A DNA stretch of 49,817 nucleotides from Psychrobacter fozii (GTDB lineage: Bacteria > Pseudomonadota > Gammaproteobacteria > Pseudomonadales > Moraxellaceae): the NCBI RefSeq assembly GCF_003217155.1, contig NZ_QJSU01000013.1, positions 1 to 49,817 on the forward strand, written 5' to 3'. A program made the position numbers and the translations under genes. Under the pieces are notes generated by a model, which saw only the letters and a list, made by a program, of their open reading frames with translations, had not been told where the DNA came from and did no database searches. This document shows positions 1 through 8,194 of this stretch, one piece after another (the first letter of the stretch is position 1; every line of letters starts with the position of its first letter).

Positions 1-18
1 GAATTCAGCTTAAACTAA

Positions 19-55
19 AAGGACTGAGTCCTGTGCAATACAGAACTCAGTCCTT
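19..55. terminator. Perfect hairpin, probable terminator of a gene left of the window
   Basis: AAGGACTGAGT (19-29) pairs perfectly with ACTCAGTCCTT (45-55). The inner CTGT/ACAG (31-34 with 40-43) extends the stem around a five-base loop. No long T run follows on either strand, so termination is inferred from the stem alone. The rest of 56-204 shows no gene; it is taken to hold the promoter and leader of the phosphatase that starts at 205. Confidence 0.55.
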
Positions 56-204
56 GATATAAACTTAAACCGTCCAATATTTGGGGGTCAGTTCACAAAG
101 GTTGGTTTTTTTGTCTTCGTTGTATCTTATAAAAAGTGATTTGCTATACTTCATTCTGTAGCTATACCTAGCGAATACAAACCGTTCAGCAATATCTCAA
201 GGCT

Positions 205-1881
205 ATGTCATTGAATAATTTGTCTACGCATCTTTTGTCCACGACTCATGCGCTATCGATATCCACGCGCTTTCGGCATCTATGCCTTGCGTTAGCGATA
301 TTTTATCTGCTTTATAATGTGACGACATTCTATAGCGTCTCGTTATATGAGAGTGCCCCTTCGAGCATTCATAATTTGGCCACGCCATTTGATGTCGTCA
401 TACCTTTTATGCCGGTTATGATAATCCCTTATAGCTGGTCGTTGATTTTATTTGTGGTCGGCTTTTTTTTAGTACGCACGTCCACGCAGTTATCCTTACT
501 GACATGGCGCTTAATCTTGGCGACTGTTTTTGCCTGCTTGATCTTCTATTTTTATCCTGCTCGTTTCTCATTCAATCGGGTTGTACCTGATGATTGGACG
601 CAATTCGGCTATCAGTTTTTGCAGTTGGTGGACAAGCCATTTAATCAATTGCCATCTTTGCATGTCACTTATGCCATATTGCTTGGCGTGTCATTATGGG
701 AGGTGGTAGCGTCTAAAAATCCATGGATTTCAGTCGCTTATCGATTATTACTTATTAGCATATGTACATTGATAGCACTTTCAACGGTGTTGACATATCA
801 ACATCATTTGCTAGACATGCTAGGCGGGGCAGTGTTGGCCGTTGCGGTGCTCATACTCTCAAGTCGAATCCGTAACGCACTGGTAATCAAGCACTTAGCA
901 CTGGGTAGCATTGGATTTTTATTGATAGCGATAGGAGGATTTTACCTTGCCAATATGAGTATGATAGTGTCTGAAGTTGTAGAAAACTTAGCCATTATTA
1001 TTGCTGCATATTGGCTGATCAGTTTTACAATGTTGGCTTGTGCCTATCAACAGGCTAAATCAATACAGAATACACGCTGGTTTCAAAAGTCGAATAGCGG
1101 TCGACTCACCGTATATACTTGGATGAAGTTTGCGCCCATCATTATTATTTACAATGGTATGTCATTTTTGGGCCAGTGGTATTTTAAAGTTTTCTCAAAA
1201 GGTCAAAGACATCTGCTCACACCATATGCTATTAATAATAGGGTCAAAGTTGTGGCTTCCCCTCGATTGAGGCAGGCTGATTTGCATAGCCATTTAGCGC
1301 ATTGGCTGTTTGACTGCACTTCATTAGAGTGGCCGAGTTTGCCAGAAAAAATGCCGTCCTCAGTTCATTGTCAGATTATCGTCATTGATTTAGCCGCTGA
1401 GATATCTAGTCATGTTTATCATCTTGAAGTAGCTGCTAACGGTATCACTAAGATGCCTGTTCATTACTTATATTTGCCTTTACTAGACTTGCAGCCATTG
1501 AGTGATGTATTGCTTAAAGATCATATTGATCTATTTAAGCGACTTGAAGCGTTGACACAATCAGCAGAAACGCGAGCGATAACTGCTGATAATGAGAGTC
1601 GGGTAGAGGGTCATCAGGTAAAATATGGTCAGGTAAAAGATGATCAGGTAAAGGATAGCCTCACTACGATTATCAACTTCCATTGTGTGATGGGGTTATC
1701 ACGTAGCATCGGCGTGCAGGTTTTATATTTATTATATTGTGGTACGCTAACCATCCATAATTATCAATCGTGGATTGAGCAGCATTATCCACATGCGCAC
1801 CTGACAGATGCTTATCTGCCACAGTCACTGGTAGAAGCGGTGGCTAATTATAAATCTATCGAATATCCAACAACTCATTAA
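205..1881 (+). CDS. Membrane PAP2 / dual-specificity phosphatase fusion protein
   Basis: This is a 558-residue two-part phosphatase. Residues about 25-300 form several membrane segments carrying a PAP2-like motif (PSLHVTYA at 150-157, then HH at 200-201 with D204), as in inositol-phosphorylceramide-synthase-like enzymes. The cytoplasmic C-terminal third carries HCVMGLSRS, a dual-specificity/tyrosine phosphatase loop with Cys494 and Arg500 in C-x5-R spacing. The fusion architecture is known in Psychrobacter and related bacteria, but the substrate is not established; a phospholipid or isoprenyl phosphate is likely for the PAP2 part. A hydrophilic stretch at about 450-490 contains a short repeat (VKYGQVKDDQVKD). 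The stop codon TAA overlaps an ATG of the next reading frame, so cotranscription with the GST gene is likely. Confidence 0.8.
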   Translation: MSLNNLSTHLLSTTHALSISTRFRHLCLALAIFYLLYNVTTFYSVSLYESAPSSIHNLATPFDVVIPFMPVMIIPYSWSLILFVVGFFLVRTSTQLSLLTWRLILATVFACLIFYFYPARFSFNRVVPDDWTQFGYQFLQLVDKPFNQLPSLHVTYAILLGVSLWEVVASKNPWISVAYRLLLISICTLIALSTVLTYQHHLLDMLGGAVLAVAVLILSSRIRNALVIKHLALGSIGFLLIAIGGFYLANMSMIVSEVVENLAIIIAAYWLISFTMLACAYQQAKSIQNTRWFQKSNSGRLTVYTWMKFAPIIIIYNGMSFLGQWYFKVFSKGQRHLLTPYAINNRVKVVASPRLRQADLHSHLAHWLFDCTSLEWPSLPEKMPSSVHCQIIVIDLAAEISSHVYHLEVAANGITKMPVHYLYLPLLDLQPLSDVLLKDHIDLFKRLEALTQSAETRAITADNESRVEGHQVKYGQVKDDQVKDSLTTIINFHCVMGLSRSIGVQVLYLLYCGTLTIHNYQSWIEQHYPHAHLTDAYLPQSLVEAVANYKSIEYPTTH

Positions 1882-1973
1882 TGTACATTGATGTCAGTGG
1901 GTCTGCGCCTGCTACTTTTTCTTTATTTACTCTTTACCTACTGTTTAATTCCTATTCAACTATGGAAATGTCT

Positions 1974-2621
1974 ATGAACGCTTCACTGCCTTGCTTGTAC
2001 TCTTTTCGTCGCTGTCCCTATGCTATGCGTGCTCGTCTTGGTTTATTATTTGCCGAGTTACCGGTAGAGCTACGAGAAATCACGCTAAAGAATAAGCCAG
2101 CGCAGATGCTAGCGATTAGTCCAAAAGGTACGGTGCCAGTATTACAGCTTTTAGATGGTTCTGTGCTTGAAGAGAGTGCAGAGATAATGATGTGGGCGCT
2201 TGAGCAAAAAGATCCGCAAGGACTGCTGGATGAAAGCGTTTTATCTCAGGCTAATGCTCTGATAGCAAAAAACGACAATGAGTTTAAACAGTGGCTAGAT
2301 CGCTACAAATATGCCGATCGTCATCCTGAAATGACTCAGACAGAGTATCGGCAACAGGGTGAAGTTTTTTTGCAGGATTTAGAAGTGTTATTGACTAATA
2401 ATACGTATCTACTAGGCAATAGCGTGACTGTTGCTGATATTGGTATTATGCCGTTCGTTCGCCAATTTGCCCATGTAGATCGTGATGTCTTTTATAGTTT
2501 GCCTTATCCGAAATTGCAACTATGGCTAAAACATTGGTTGGCGCATCCATTATTCATACAAGCCATGACTAAGTTTCAGCCATGGCAGGAAGGCGATGAG
2601 ATAGTGGTTTTTTCTTCTTAA
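1974..2621 (+). CDS. Glutathione S-transferase family protein
   Basis: A 215-residue protein with a thioredoxin-fold N-terminus (LYSFRRCPYAMRARLGLL, with the CPY active-site motif) and an all-helical C-terminal domain (NTYLLGNSVTVADIGIMPF). This is the usual two-domain GST layout and length. The frame is open back to 1881, but the first 31 codons do not look like a GST. The ATG at 1974 is preceded by GGAA at 1964-1967 with six bases of spacing, so it is preferred. It lies 92 bases after the phosphatase stop and probably shares its transcript. It likely conjugates glutathione to an electrophile or acts as a disulfide reductase; the substrate is unknown. The last part of the gene is echoed in a decayed copy at 4144-4203. 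Confidence 0.85.
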   Translation: MNASLPCLYSFRRCPYAMRARLGLLFAELPVELREITLKNKPAQMLAISPKGTVPVLQLLDGSVLEESAEIMMWALEQKDPQGLLDESVLSQANALIAKNDNEFKQWLDRYKYADRHPEMTQTEYRQQGEVFLQDLEVLLTNNTYLLGNSVTVADIGIMPFVRQFAHVDRDVFYSLPYPKLQLWLKHWLAHPLFIQAMTKFQPWQEGDEIVVFSS

Positions 2622-2626
2622 TATTA

Positions 2627-2796
2627 GGGCGTGTCCTCAATTCAAACGAGTGTCCTCTAAATGGGCTAAAAACAGCTAAATTTTGCCAAACATCGTCAAA
2701 TAGTTGGTCAATATCTCGATATTATCTGCACTATTTTCCTCGTTTGACGGCAATTTATCTCATTTTTATCACCATTTTTAAAATGATGACACGCCC
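2627..2796. repeat. MITE-like 170-bp element, copy 1
   Basis: It begins GGGCGTGTCC and ends GGACACGCCC-like (here GATGACACGCCC), with TA on each side, immediately after the GST stop. It has the same length and most of the same sequence as the element at 3969-4138, in the same orientation. It has no coding capacity. Inverted ends, TA flanks and fixed length suggest a miniature transposable element mobilised in trans; an IS630/mariner-type transposase would fit the TA target, but this is inference. Confidence 0.8.
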
Positions 2797-2798
2797 TA

Positions 2799-2819
2799 GG
2801 GTCTGTCATCAGTAGACCC
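2799..2819. other. Small hairpin next to MITE copy 1
   Basis: GGGTCT (2799-2804) pairs with AGACCC (2814-2819). It abuts the right end of the 170-bp element and lies just past the 3' end of the minus-strand gene at 2876-3229. It may be a weak terminator for that gene or a remnant of a further mobile end; the sequence does not decide. Confidence 0.3.
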
Positions 2820-2875
2820 AAAGCCGTGAATCTAATACAGTCGTGTAAATAAGCATGAATAACAGCTATCTTTAC

Positions 2876-3229
2876 TTAGCCATGTTTTCTATCTTGTTCA
2901 AACTTACTATCTTTGTGCTTTGTTTTGCTGTCATGATGTGCGTCTTTCTGCTTGGCTTTTTGTTTTGCTCGCAGCTCTGCATCATGCTTGGCTTTTTGTT
3001 TCGATTTCAGATCTGAGTGGTGCTTTGATTCTGCCTTGTGTTTAGCTTTGGCTTTAAGTTCTGCATTGTGCTTGGCTTTTTGTTTTGCCTCTATTGCATT
3101 TTTTTGTTTTTGGGTCAAATGATGCGTATCTGGTTGAGGCGCAGCATTTGCTTGACCAATCGCAGCAAAGCAAGTAGATACAGCAATTAGTGAGCTGATG
3201 GCAATGTTTTTCATGTTGAATTTTTTCAT
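2876..3229 (-). CDS. Small secreted Lys/His/Ala-rich protein (paralogue 1)
   Basis: 117 residues. Residues 1-29 are a Sec signal peptide ending QANAA, with cleavage likely after ANA. The mature part is a hydrophilic low-complexity chain of KAKH, KQKAKH and ELKAKAK units, very basic and rich in His, with no aromatic core. The signal peptide and upstream region are nearly identical to those of the neighbouring gene at 3299-3559, while the tails are unrelated in pattern. AAAGGC precedes the ATG at good spacing. The composition recalls periplasmic acid-shock (Asr-type) proteins, but no homology is claimed. A role in binding acid, metal or polyanion in the periplasm is a guess. Confidence 0.7.
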   Translation of the reverse strand: MKKFNMKNIAISSLIAVSTCFAAIGQANAAPQPDTHHLTQKQKNAIEAKQKAKHNAELKAKAKHKAESKHHSDLKSKQKAKHDAELRAKQKAKQKDAHHDSKTKHKDSKFEQDRKHG

Positions 3230-3298
3230 GGTAAAGCCTTTTTAAGCTCATTATAAGCATTTATTAAGTGGTTAAAGAGGTATGAATATAAAGTTGTT

Positions 3299-3559
3299 CT
3301 ATCGAACGACCACCACTTTTTTTGTTGGATGTTTTGCTTTCGCTACGACAACTTGCTTGGCCTTATGTTTTGCTTTAACGACGACTACTTTTTTCGCTTT
3401 AGGTTGGGCTTTTTTAACAACGACTACTTGTGTTGCTTTAGGTTTGTCTTTGACAACGATCACTTGTGGTGCAGCATTTGCTTGACCAATCGCAGCAAAG
3501 CAAGTAGATACAGCAATTAGTGAGCTGATGGCGATATTTTTCAAGTTAAGGTTTTTCAT
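3299..3559 (-). CDS. Small secreted VVVVK-repeat protein (paralogue 2)
   Basis: 86 residues. The signal peptide shares ISSLIAVSTCFAAIGQANAA with the gene at 2876-3229. The mature part is a run of alternating units of the type VVVVK / AKHKAKQ / KPKATQ: short beta-prone valine blocks separated by basic linkers. AAGGAC precedes the ATG at nine bases. The gene reads toward its paralogue with a 69-base gap, so the pair is a tandem duplication whose mature parts diverged by repeat expansion. Function unknown; the alternation of valine and lysine blocks suggests a fibrous or surface-binding peptide. Confidence 0.65.
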   Translation of the reverse strand: MKNLNLKNIAISSLIAVSTCFAAIGQANAAPQVIVVKDKPKATQVVVVKKAQPKAKKVVVVKAKHKAKQVVVAKAKHPTKKVVVVR

Positions 3560-3968
3560 AGTAAGGTCCTTTTAATCTCATTATAAGTATGAGTATTTAT
3601 TGAGTGGTTAGAAATATACAAATAGAACGTCGCTCTATCGAATAAGGAAATCATAACGGATTGCAGTGTTACGTACGTTTATGAAAGTTAAAGAAAGGTG
3701 ACGTTTTCTAGCCAATACTCAACTATTTACACTAACGCACGTGAGTTGTGCGAGTGATAGGCAAATTAGCAATACTCTAGAGAGGATACTTACTTAATAT
3801 CATCAATTTGCTTTTCCGTTAGATCCTTACTACATTCTGATATGGCCACACCAACTAACTATCCAGACCATCATTGAGAGGGGAGTCAGACGGCATATTG
3901 GCAATAGGCAGGGGATACGGAATTTAGAAACGTTGCTAGCTGATAGTACTAACTTATTATTTATACTA

Positions 3969-4138
3969 GGGCGTGTCCTCAATTCAATCGATAGTCATCT
4001 AAATGGGTTAAAAATGGCTAAATCTTGCCAAACGGCGTCAAATAGCTGACTAATATCTCGATATTATCTGCGCTATTTTCCTTGTTTGACTGTAATTTAT
4101 CTCATTTTTATCACCATTTCTAAAATGAGGACACGCCC
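3969..4138. repeat. MITE-like 170-bp element, copy 2
   Basis: A second copy in the same orientation as 2627-2796, again exactly 170 bp between TA dinucleotides. The terminal inverted repeat is perfect over CTAGGGCGTGTCCTCA and its complement when the flanking CTA is included. It also contains the shared internal palindrome AATATCTCGATATT. With copy 1 it brackets the duplicated small secreted protein genes. The stretch 3560-3968 before it shows no gene beyond the promoter region of the 3299-3559 gene. Confidence 0.8.
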
Positions 4139-4143
4139 TAGAA

Positions 4144-4203
4144 AGCCATGGCTGAGTTTCAGCCATGGCAATAAGGAAGTAATGTGGTGGTTGTTCCTGT
4201 TTA
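4144..4203 (+). pseudogene. Decayed duplicate of the GST gene 3' end
   Basis: Positions 4144-4170 match 2560-2586, inside the GST gene, at 25 of 27 bases. Weaker similarity continues through the remainder of the GST tail. In the GST frame it reads AMAEFQPWQ followed by a stop, against AMTKFQPWQ in the intact gene. It starts a few bases after the end of MITE copy 2. It is too short to be a gene and is best read as the relic of a duplication or recombination event involving the two elements. Confidence 0.6.
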
Positions 4204-4275
4204 GTACTAATTAGTACTGAGATTTTTTAACACATCGTTAAAGTACCGCCCTAATTTAGATAGCGCTCACTTAAA

Positions 4276-5784
4276 TTAAGCCCTCAATAGCTCAACACTG
4301 ATTTGAAAGTAATAATCATCTTTGATAGTGATGCTGACATTACCTTTATGAGCTTGTGCAATCGTTTGGACGATTGATAATCCTAAGCCCGCTCCTGTGT
4401 GCTTGTTGTCTGTCTTATGATGACGATAAAAACGCTCAGATAATTTATCTACCTCTAGCTGGGTCATTGGTTCCTCTAAACGATTGGTCATCACGATTTT
4501 TAGAGAAGATTGCTTTAATGCAGGTGCTGAAGTCTTTTGTAGACTACTCCTAGTTGTATGCGTCAGCGCAGAGTTTTCAATCGAAAAGGCTTCAATAGTG
4601 ATGCTACTATCACTCGCTGCATAATAAGTGGCGTTTGATATCAAGTTGGCAAATAACCTCTGCAATAAACTTTCATCTCCCAATACTGCTTGGAAGTTAC
4701 CTGTTTTTTGAAAGGTGATGTCACGCTCTTCTGCTACCAGCTCATAGTAAGAGATAAGGTTGGTCATCATTGACTCGGTATCGATACGATTGAGCTGTGA
4801 GTCAGACAGTCCTTTTTGGGTTTTTGCGAGCAGTAGCATATTGTTGATTAGCGCAGACAGATGCTCGAGGGTGTCATGCTGATGATGCAGCTGTTCGACA
4901 TATTCATTGCAGCTTCTATTTTTGCTCAGCATTACTTGAGTTTGGGTGCTGAGCGTGGCAAGCGGAGTGCGTAGCTCGTGCGCGATATTATCTGAAAAGC
5001 GAGACAGCGATTCAAAATTGCTTTCAAGGGTTGCCATCATGAGATTGTAAGATTCAGCCAGTGGTCGTAGCTCTCTAGGCATATCAGTAACGATGACCCT
5101 TTCATCCAAGCGCTCAGGATTAATGCCTTTCATTTTTTGGACGATGGTAGATAACGGTGCAAAACCCCAGTAGACACTCATGGCGGCCACTGATATTAGT
5201 AGCAGGGTGATAATCCCTAAAATAATACTTAACTGACGATTGAAGTGTAATAGGTATTGCTGATGAACATCGATAGGTAAGGCAATCAGTGCCAATGTTT
5301 GGTTGTTTTGAATAATAATGGCATGGTAGTTTTTACCGTTCATTGCCAATGAAAACTGTTGCTCATGGTGGGTGTCCCATAATGGCAATACTTGAAAGTC
5401 TTCGGGTAAAAAGGCTGAAAATTCGCTAGGGGCACTCGATAGCAGTTTTCCGTTTTTATCAAAAATAAGGGTTTTTATATCGTAATCAAGCCATGAAGAA
5501 TGCAGGTGATCCGCATCAGCAGGTGCAGATAATGTCAAAGCATTAGATAGAGTCGTTTGTTGATCAGTGCCATTGACACGCTTACGCAGGTTGAAGGCGG
5601 CATGAGACAGCATTTCAGTATCCATTTGATCGAAATGGTTACTGACAGAGCGCTGAACCCAGATATAGATGATGGCTTGAGAGATAACGACAAATATCGT
5701 TAGCAAGAAAATAGTACGCCATAGCAAAGGCAAGCGTCGATTGTGGACGTTACTCTTCATTGTATGCTTGCTCAGCGTTGTCAT
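4276..5784 (-). CDS. CusS-like sensor histidine kinase (heavy-metal type)
   Basis: 502 residues: a membrane segment near 25-45, a periplasmic sensor region to about 180, a second membrane segment (ILGIITLLLISVAAMSVYW), a HAMP linker, the dimerisation domain with phosphoacceptor His269 in NIAHELRTPL, and a C-terminal ATPase domain with a GAGLGLSIVQ G-box. This is the architecture of the CusS/CopS/IrlS heavy-metal sensors. It follows its response regulator and overlaps it by 35 bases (11 if the ATG at 5760 is used), so the two are translationally coupled. The copper assignment comes from context: a CusR-type box and DUF411 and Met-rich genes upstream. Silver or another soft metal is possible. 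Confidence 0.85.
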   Translation of the reverse strand: MTTLSKHTMKSNVHNRRLPLLWRTIFLLTIFVVISQAIIYIWVQRSVSNHFDQMDTEMLSHAAFNLRKRVNGTDQQTTLSNALTLSAPADADHLHSSWLDYDIKTLIFDKNGKLLSSAPSEFSAFLPEDFQVLPLWDTHHEQQFSLAMNGKNYHAIIIQNNQTLALIALPIDVHQQYLLHFNRQLSIILGIITLLLISVAAMSVYWGFAPLSTIVQKMKGINPERLDERVIVTDMPRELRPLAESYNLMMATLESNFESLSRFSDNIAHELRTPLATLSTQTQVMLSKNRSCNEYVEQLHHQHDTLEHLSALINNMLLLAKTQKGLSDSQLNRIDTESMMTNLISYYELVAEERDITFQKTGNFQAVLGDESLLQRLFANLISNATYYAASDSSITIEAFSIENSALTHTTRSSLQKTSAPALKQSSLKIVMTNRLEEPMTQLEVDKLSERFYRHHKTDNKHTGAGLGLSIVQTIAQAHKGNVSITIKDDYYFQISVELLRA

Positions 5785-6469
5785 TGCTATTGTCTGGTGT
5801 ATCTAACTTATAACCCATACCTCGTACGGTATGAATCAGTTTTATATCAAAGTCATCATCGATTTTTAGACGTAAACGACGAATGGCAACATCAATGACG
5901 TTGGTGTCACTATCAAAGTTCATATCCCAGACTTGAGAGGCAATGACAGAGCGCGGTAATACCTCGCCATGGTGCTCTAAAAAGAACTGCAGTAGAGAGA
6001 ACTCTTTAGCAGTAAGTTTTATGGTGGTGTGACCTCTATTGACTGTGCGCTTGGAGAGATCCATCCTTAAGTCTGCGATTTGCATGATGCTGCTTTTATA
6101 ATCTGCTTGATTAGCACGGCGTAGCAAACTCTTGATTCTTACAATCAACTCAGCAAAAGCAAAAGGTTTGGTCAGATAGTCATCCCCACCAATTTCGATA
6201 CCTTTGATTCTGTCGCTCAGATCATCTTTTGCTGTCAAAAATAATACAGGCGTATAGTTTCCAGCCGCTCTATAATTGCGGATTAACTCAAAGCCACTAA
6301 TATCTGGCAACATGACATCCATGACTACCACGCTGAAATCATCTGTCATCAACGCATGATGACCATCTAAACCAGTCATATAGTGGTCTACAATAAAACC
6401 TGCTTCGGTTAATCCTTTTTTGATATATTCACCGAGTTTTATTTCATCTTCAACCAGTAATACTTTCAT
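5750..6469 (-). CDS. CusR-like OmpR-family response regulator
   Basis: 239 residues: receiver domain with Asp51 in VVMDVMLPD, conserved Lys in the TKPF segment, then a winged-helix DNA-binding domain ending TVRGMGYKL. MKVLLVEDE at 6469 is the canonical beginning; twelve upstream codons are also open but unlike the family. It leads the kinase in a two-gene operon transcribed away from the DUF411 gene. A perfect 24-bp palindrome resembling the Escherichia coli CusR box lies 231 bases upstream in the shared intergenic region, so autoregulation plus control of the divergent gene is likely. Confidence 0.88.
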   Translation of the reverse strand: MKVLLVEDEIKLGEYIKKGLTEAGFIVDHYMTGLDGHHALMTDDFSVVVMDVMLPDISGFELIRNYRAAGNYTPVLFLTAKDDLSDRIKGIEIGGDDYLTKPFAFAELIVRIKSLLRRANQADYKSSIMQIADLRMDLSKRTVNRGHTTIKLTAKEFSLLQFFLEHHGEVLPRSVIASQVWDMNFDSDTNVIDVAIRRLRLKIDDDFDIKLIHTVRGMGYKLDTPDNSNDNAEQAYNEE

Positions 6470-6699
6470 ATTTTCTCTATTTAGTATGGTGCGCGTATTT
6501 ATCACAACTGAAGGGCATGGGTATGGATAGGGTAGATGCCATTAATGCTATCAGGTGTTTAGGATTCAAGTTATATCAGTTTTTGATGCGTCAATTCTGT
6601 GTGGCAGTATATGTTTGATAGAAATCATACAGCTGACATAATCATCAGGTTTAAACCTCATATTAAAGGAAACGGTCGCGCATTAGAATCCAAAGACAT

Positions 6700-6723
6700 C
6701 AACATGACAAAATTGTCATGTTG
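6700..6723. promoter_or_regulatory. CusR-box-like operator palindrome
   Basis: CAACATGACAA, two A bases, then TTGTCATGTTG: a perfect 11+2+11 inverted repeat. The core ATGACAA-N2-TTGTCAT is the same as the CusR/PcoR box known from E. coli. It lies in the 478-base gap between the divergent cusR-like (start 6469) and DUF411 (start 6948) genes. Nothing else with clear function was seen in this gap apart from AT-rich promoter-like sequence. Confidence 0.75.
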
Positions 6724-6947
6724 GTGTCATCTATCAGTCAGAATCAACCGTGTATGCTTCATGCTAATTTAATGGACTGTAATGTCAATCCTACTAGCCC
6801 TATAGTTTTTATTAGCATCGAATCAAACCAATAGAGTTCCTTGATGTAGCCACTCAAATCAATGGCAGCTTGATTGGTGTATATTTAAATACAAGCCTAT
6901 CTCAATATTAAATTAATCTTGGTACGAAACAAATTAGAGGCGGTCTT

Positions 6948-7583
6948 ATGAGACACAATAATAGTACTTATACGTATAAGCATCACAAGATATCGAGTCA
7001 TATTTTGTTAGTGGCGCTGACATCGTTACTCTTTGCTTGTAGCCAACCAAGTACGGATGAGCAGAATATACAAAGTGTATCAAACGATAAATCCGCCACT
7101 ACTGACTCGCAAGCAGTACAAACAAGCGCTGCTGAGATAGAGCCAGTCATGACTCCTGTGTCCGACTCGTCTACATCACTTAAAAATGTTTCAGCCACTG
7201 TCTACAAAACGCCAGATTGCGGCTGCTGTGAGGACTGGATAGAACACATAGAAAGTCATGGTTTGAATGCAAGTGTTCAACATCCTGAAGACTTGTCTTT
7301 ATTTAAAGATCGTTATGATGTTCCGCAGCAGATGCGCACTTGCCATACGGCCGTTACCGCAGATGGCTACGTCTTCGAAGGTCATGTGCCTACAAAATAT
7401 ATGGCGCAGTTCTTAGCGAGCCCGCCGGCACAAGCCATTGGCCTTGCTGTCCCGGGTATGCCAGTGGGCAGTCCTGGTATGGAGCAACAAGATAAATTTA
7501 TGCCGTACCAAGTAATGCAGATGAATAAAGATGGCACAACAGAAGTATATGCTGATATTACGTCTGCTCAGCAGCAGTTGTAA
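6948..7583 (+). CDS. DUF411 metal-binding lipoprotein
   Basis: 211 residues. An N-terminal lipoprotein signal ends LLFAC, with the lipobox cysteine at about residue 31. A Ser/Thr/Gln-rich spacer follows to about 80, then a DUF411 domain beginning VYKTPDCGCCEDW. The CxxCC-type cluster and CHTAV and GHVPTKYM motifs are family hallmarks, and the domain ends with a Met-rich segment (GMPVGSPGMEQQ, VMQMN). DUF411 proteins are found in copper- and silver-resistance clusters and probably bind Cu(I) in the envelope. AGAGGCGG gives a good ribosome site. The divergent CusR-type operator and the adjacent Met-rich mini-protein support copper handling. Confidence 0.85.
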   Translation: MRHNNSTYTYKHHKISSHILLVALTSLLFACSQPSTDEQNIQSVSNDKSATTDSQAVQTSAAEIEPVMTPVSDSSTSLKNVSATVYKTPDCGCCEDWIEHIESHGLNASVQHPEDLSLFKDRYDVPQQMRTCHTAVTADGYVFEGHVPTKYMAQFLASPPAQAIGLAVPGMPVGSPGMEQQDKFMPYQVMQMNKDGTTEVYADITSAQQQL

Positions 7584-7586
7584 CGC

Positions 7587-7622
7587 TATAGTCAATCCTC
7601 TATAAAATGGATAGGGTGTCAC
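7587..7622 (+). repeat. Left half of the 107-bp intergenic repeat family
   Basis: Starts TATAGTCAATCCTCTATAAA and continues to GGTGTCA, matching the first third of the complete copy at 8195-8302. It begins four bases after the DUF411 stop codon, and the remainder of the repeat is missing. Confidence 0.7.
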
Positions 7623-7714
7623 TATTATCAATGATAAACAACCTATTGAAAATGAAATGCTTAAACATCATTTTTGATATCAGTACCATAAATTTAGAAC
7701 CATGGAGAAGTACG

Positions 7715-7888
7715 ATGATGAACGATACCGCTATGAATGGAGCAATGATGAACGGAACCATGATGCAAGGTATGGGCATGGGTGGCATGATGATGTGTAT
7801 GCTATTTGCACTATTGCTATTTGCCGTACTCATATTGGCTGGCATCGCACTGATAAAACAGTTGCGTAAGCCAGCAGCAATTGCATAA
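7715..7888 (+). CDS. Methionine-rich single-span membrane mini-protein
   Basis: 57 residues. The first 29 hold 13 methionines (MMNGTMMQGMGMGGMMMCM), followed by one membrane segment (LFALLLFAVLILAGIALI) and a short basic tail KQLRKP. The frame is open further upstream, but TGGAGAAG directly before the ATG at 7715 decides the start. Met-rich motifs of this kind bind Cu(I) or Ag(I) in copper-export and periplasmic chaperone proteins. Position behind the CusR-controlled DUF411 gene suggests a copper role. The family is not recognised by name; similar short proteins in other genomes are usually left hypothetical. Confidence 0.6.
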   Translation: MMNDTAMNGAMMNGTMMQGMGMGGMMMCMLFALLLFAVLILAGIALIKQLRKPAAIA

Positions 7889-8086
7889 TAAATGGCCGTA
7901 TCTGGCAGCAGGGGATAGAGATAATGCGTCTGTCCCAAGTTGTCAGAAATTATTTCAAGCTGATGGTTCTCAACAGAGCGTTTGATCAAGTGTGATATAC
8001 CTGAAAATTCACATAGACGATAAGCAGCCATGAGGCTCTGACACTGTAACCTGCTTGGATAGCGTAAATAGGATTTAACAACTTAA

Positions 8087-8120
8087 TAGGGCTGGCAATT
8101 TAATAAAATTGCCAGCCCTA
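8087..8120. terminator. Perfect 15-bp hairpin between convergent genes
   Basis: TAGGGCTGGCAATTT (8087-8101) and its exact complement (8106-8120) enclose a four-base loop AATA. It sits between the Met-rich gene (plus) and the haloalkane dehalogenase gene (minus), where a bidirectional terminator is expected. There is no clear T run outside the stem. The wider gap 7889-8311 otherwise holds only the repeat at 8195-8302. Confidence 0.6.
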
Positions 8121-8194
8121 CTGGTATGGTGATGACGTCATTTAATATATTGTCTAATGCTTTGCTATCAGATGATTATTAAAATATTGCCAGT

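Noticed and set aside
2700..2730. ATATCGAGATAT-like palindrome inside the 170-bp elements, similar to the ArsR operator
   Set aside because: It is short and AT-rich, belongs to the element itself and has no gene relation to the ArsR system, so it is treated as chance.
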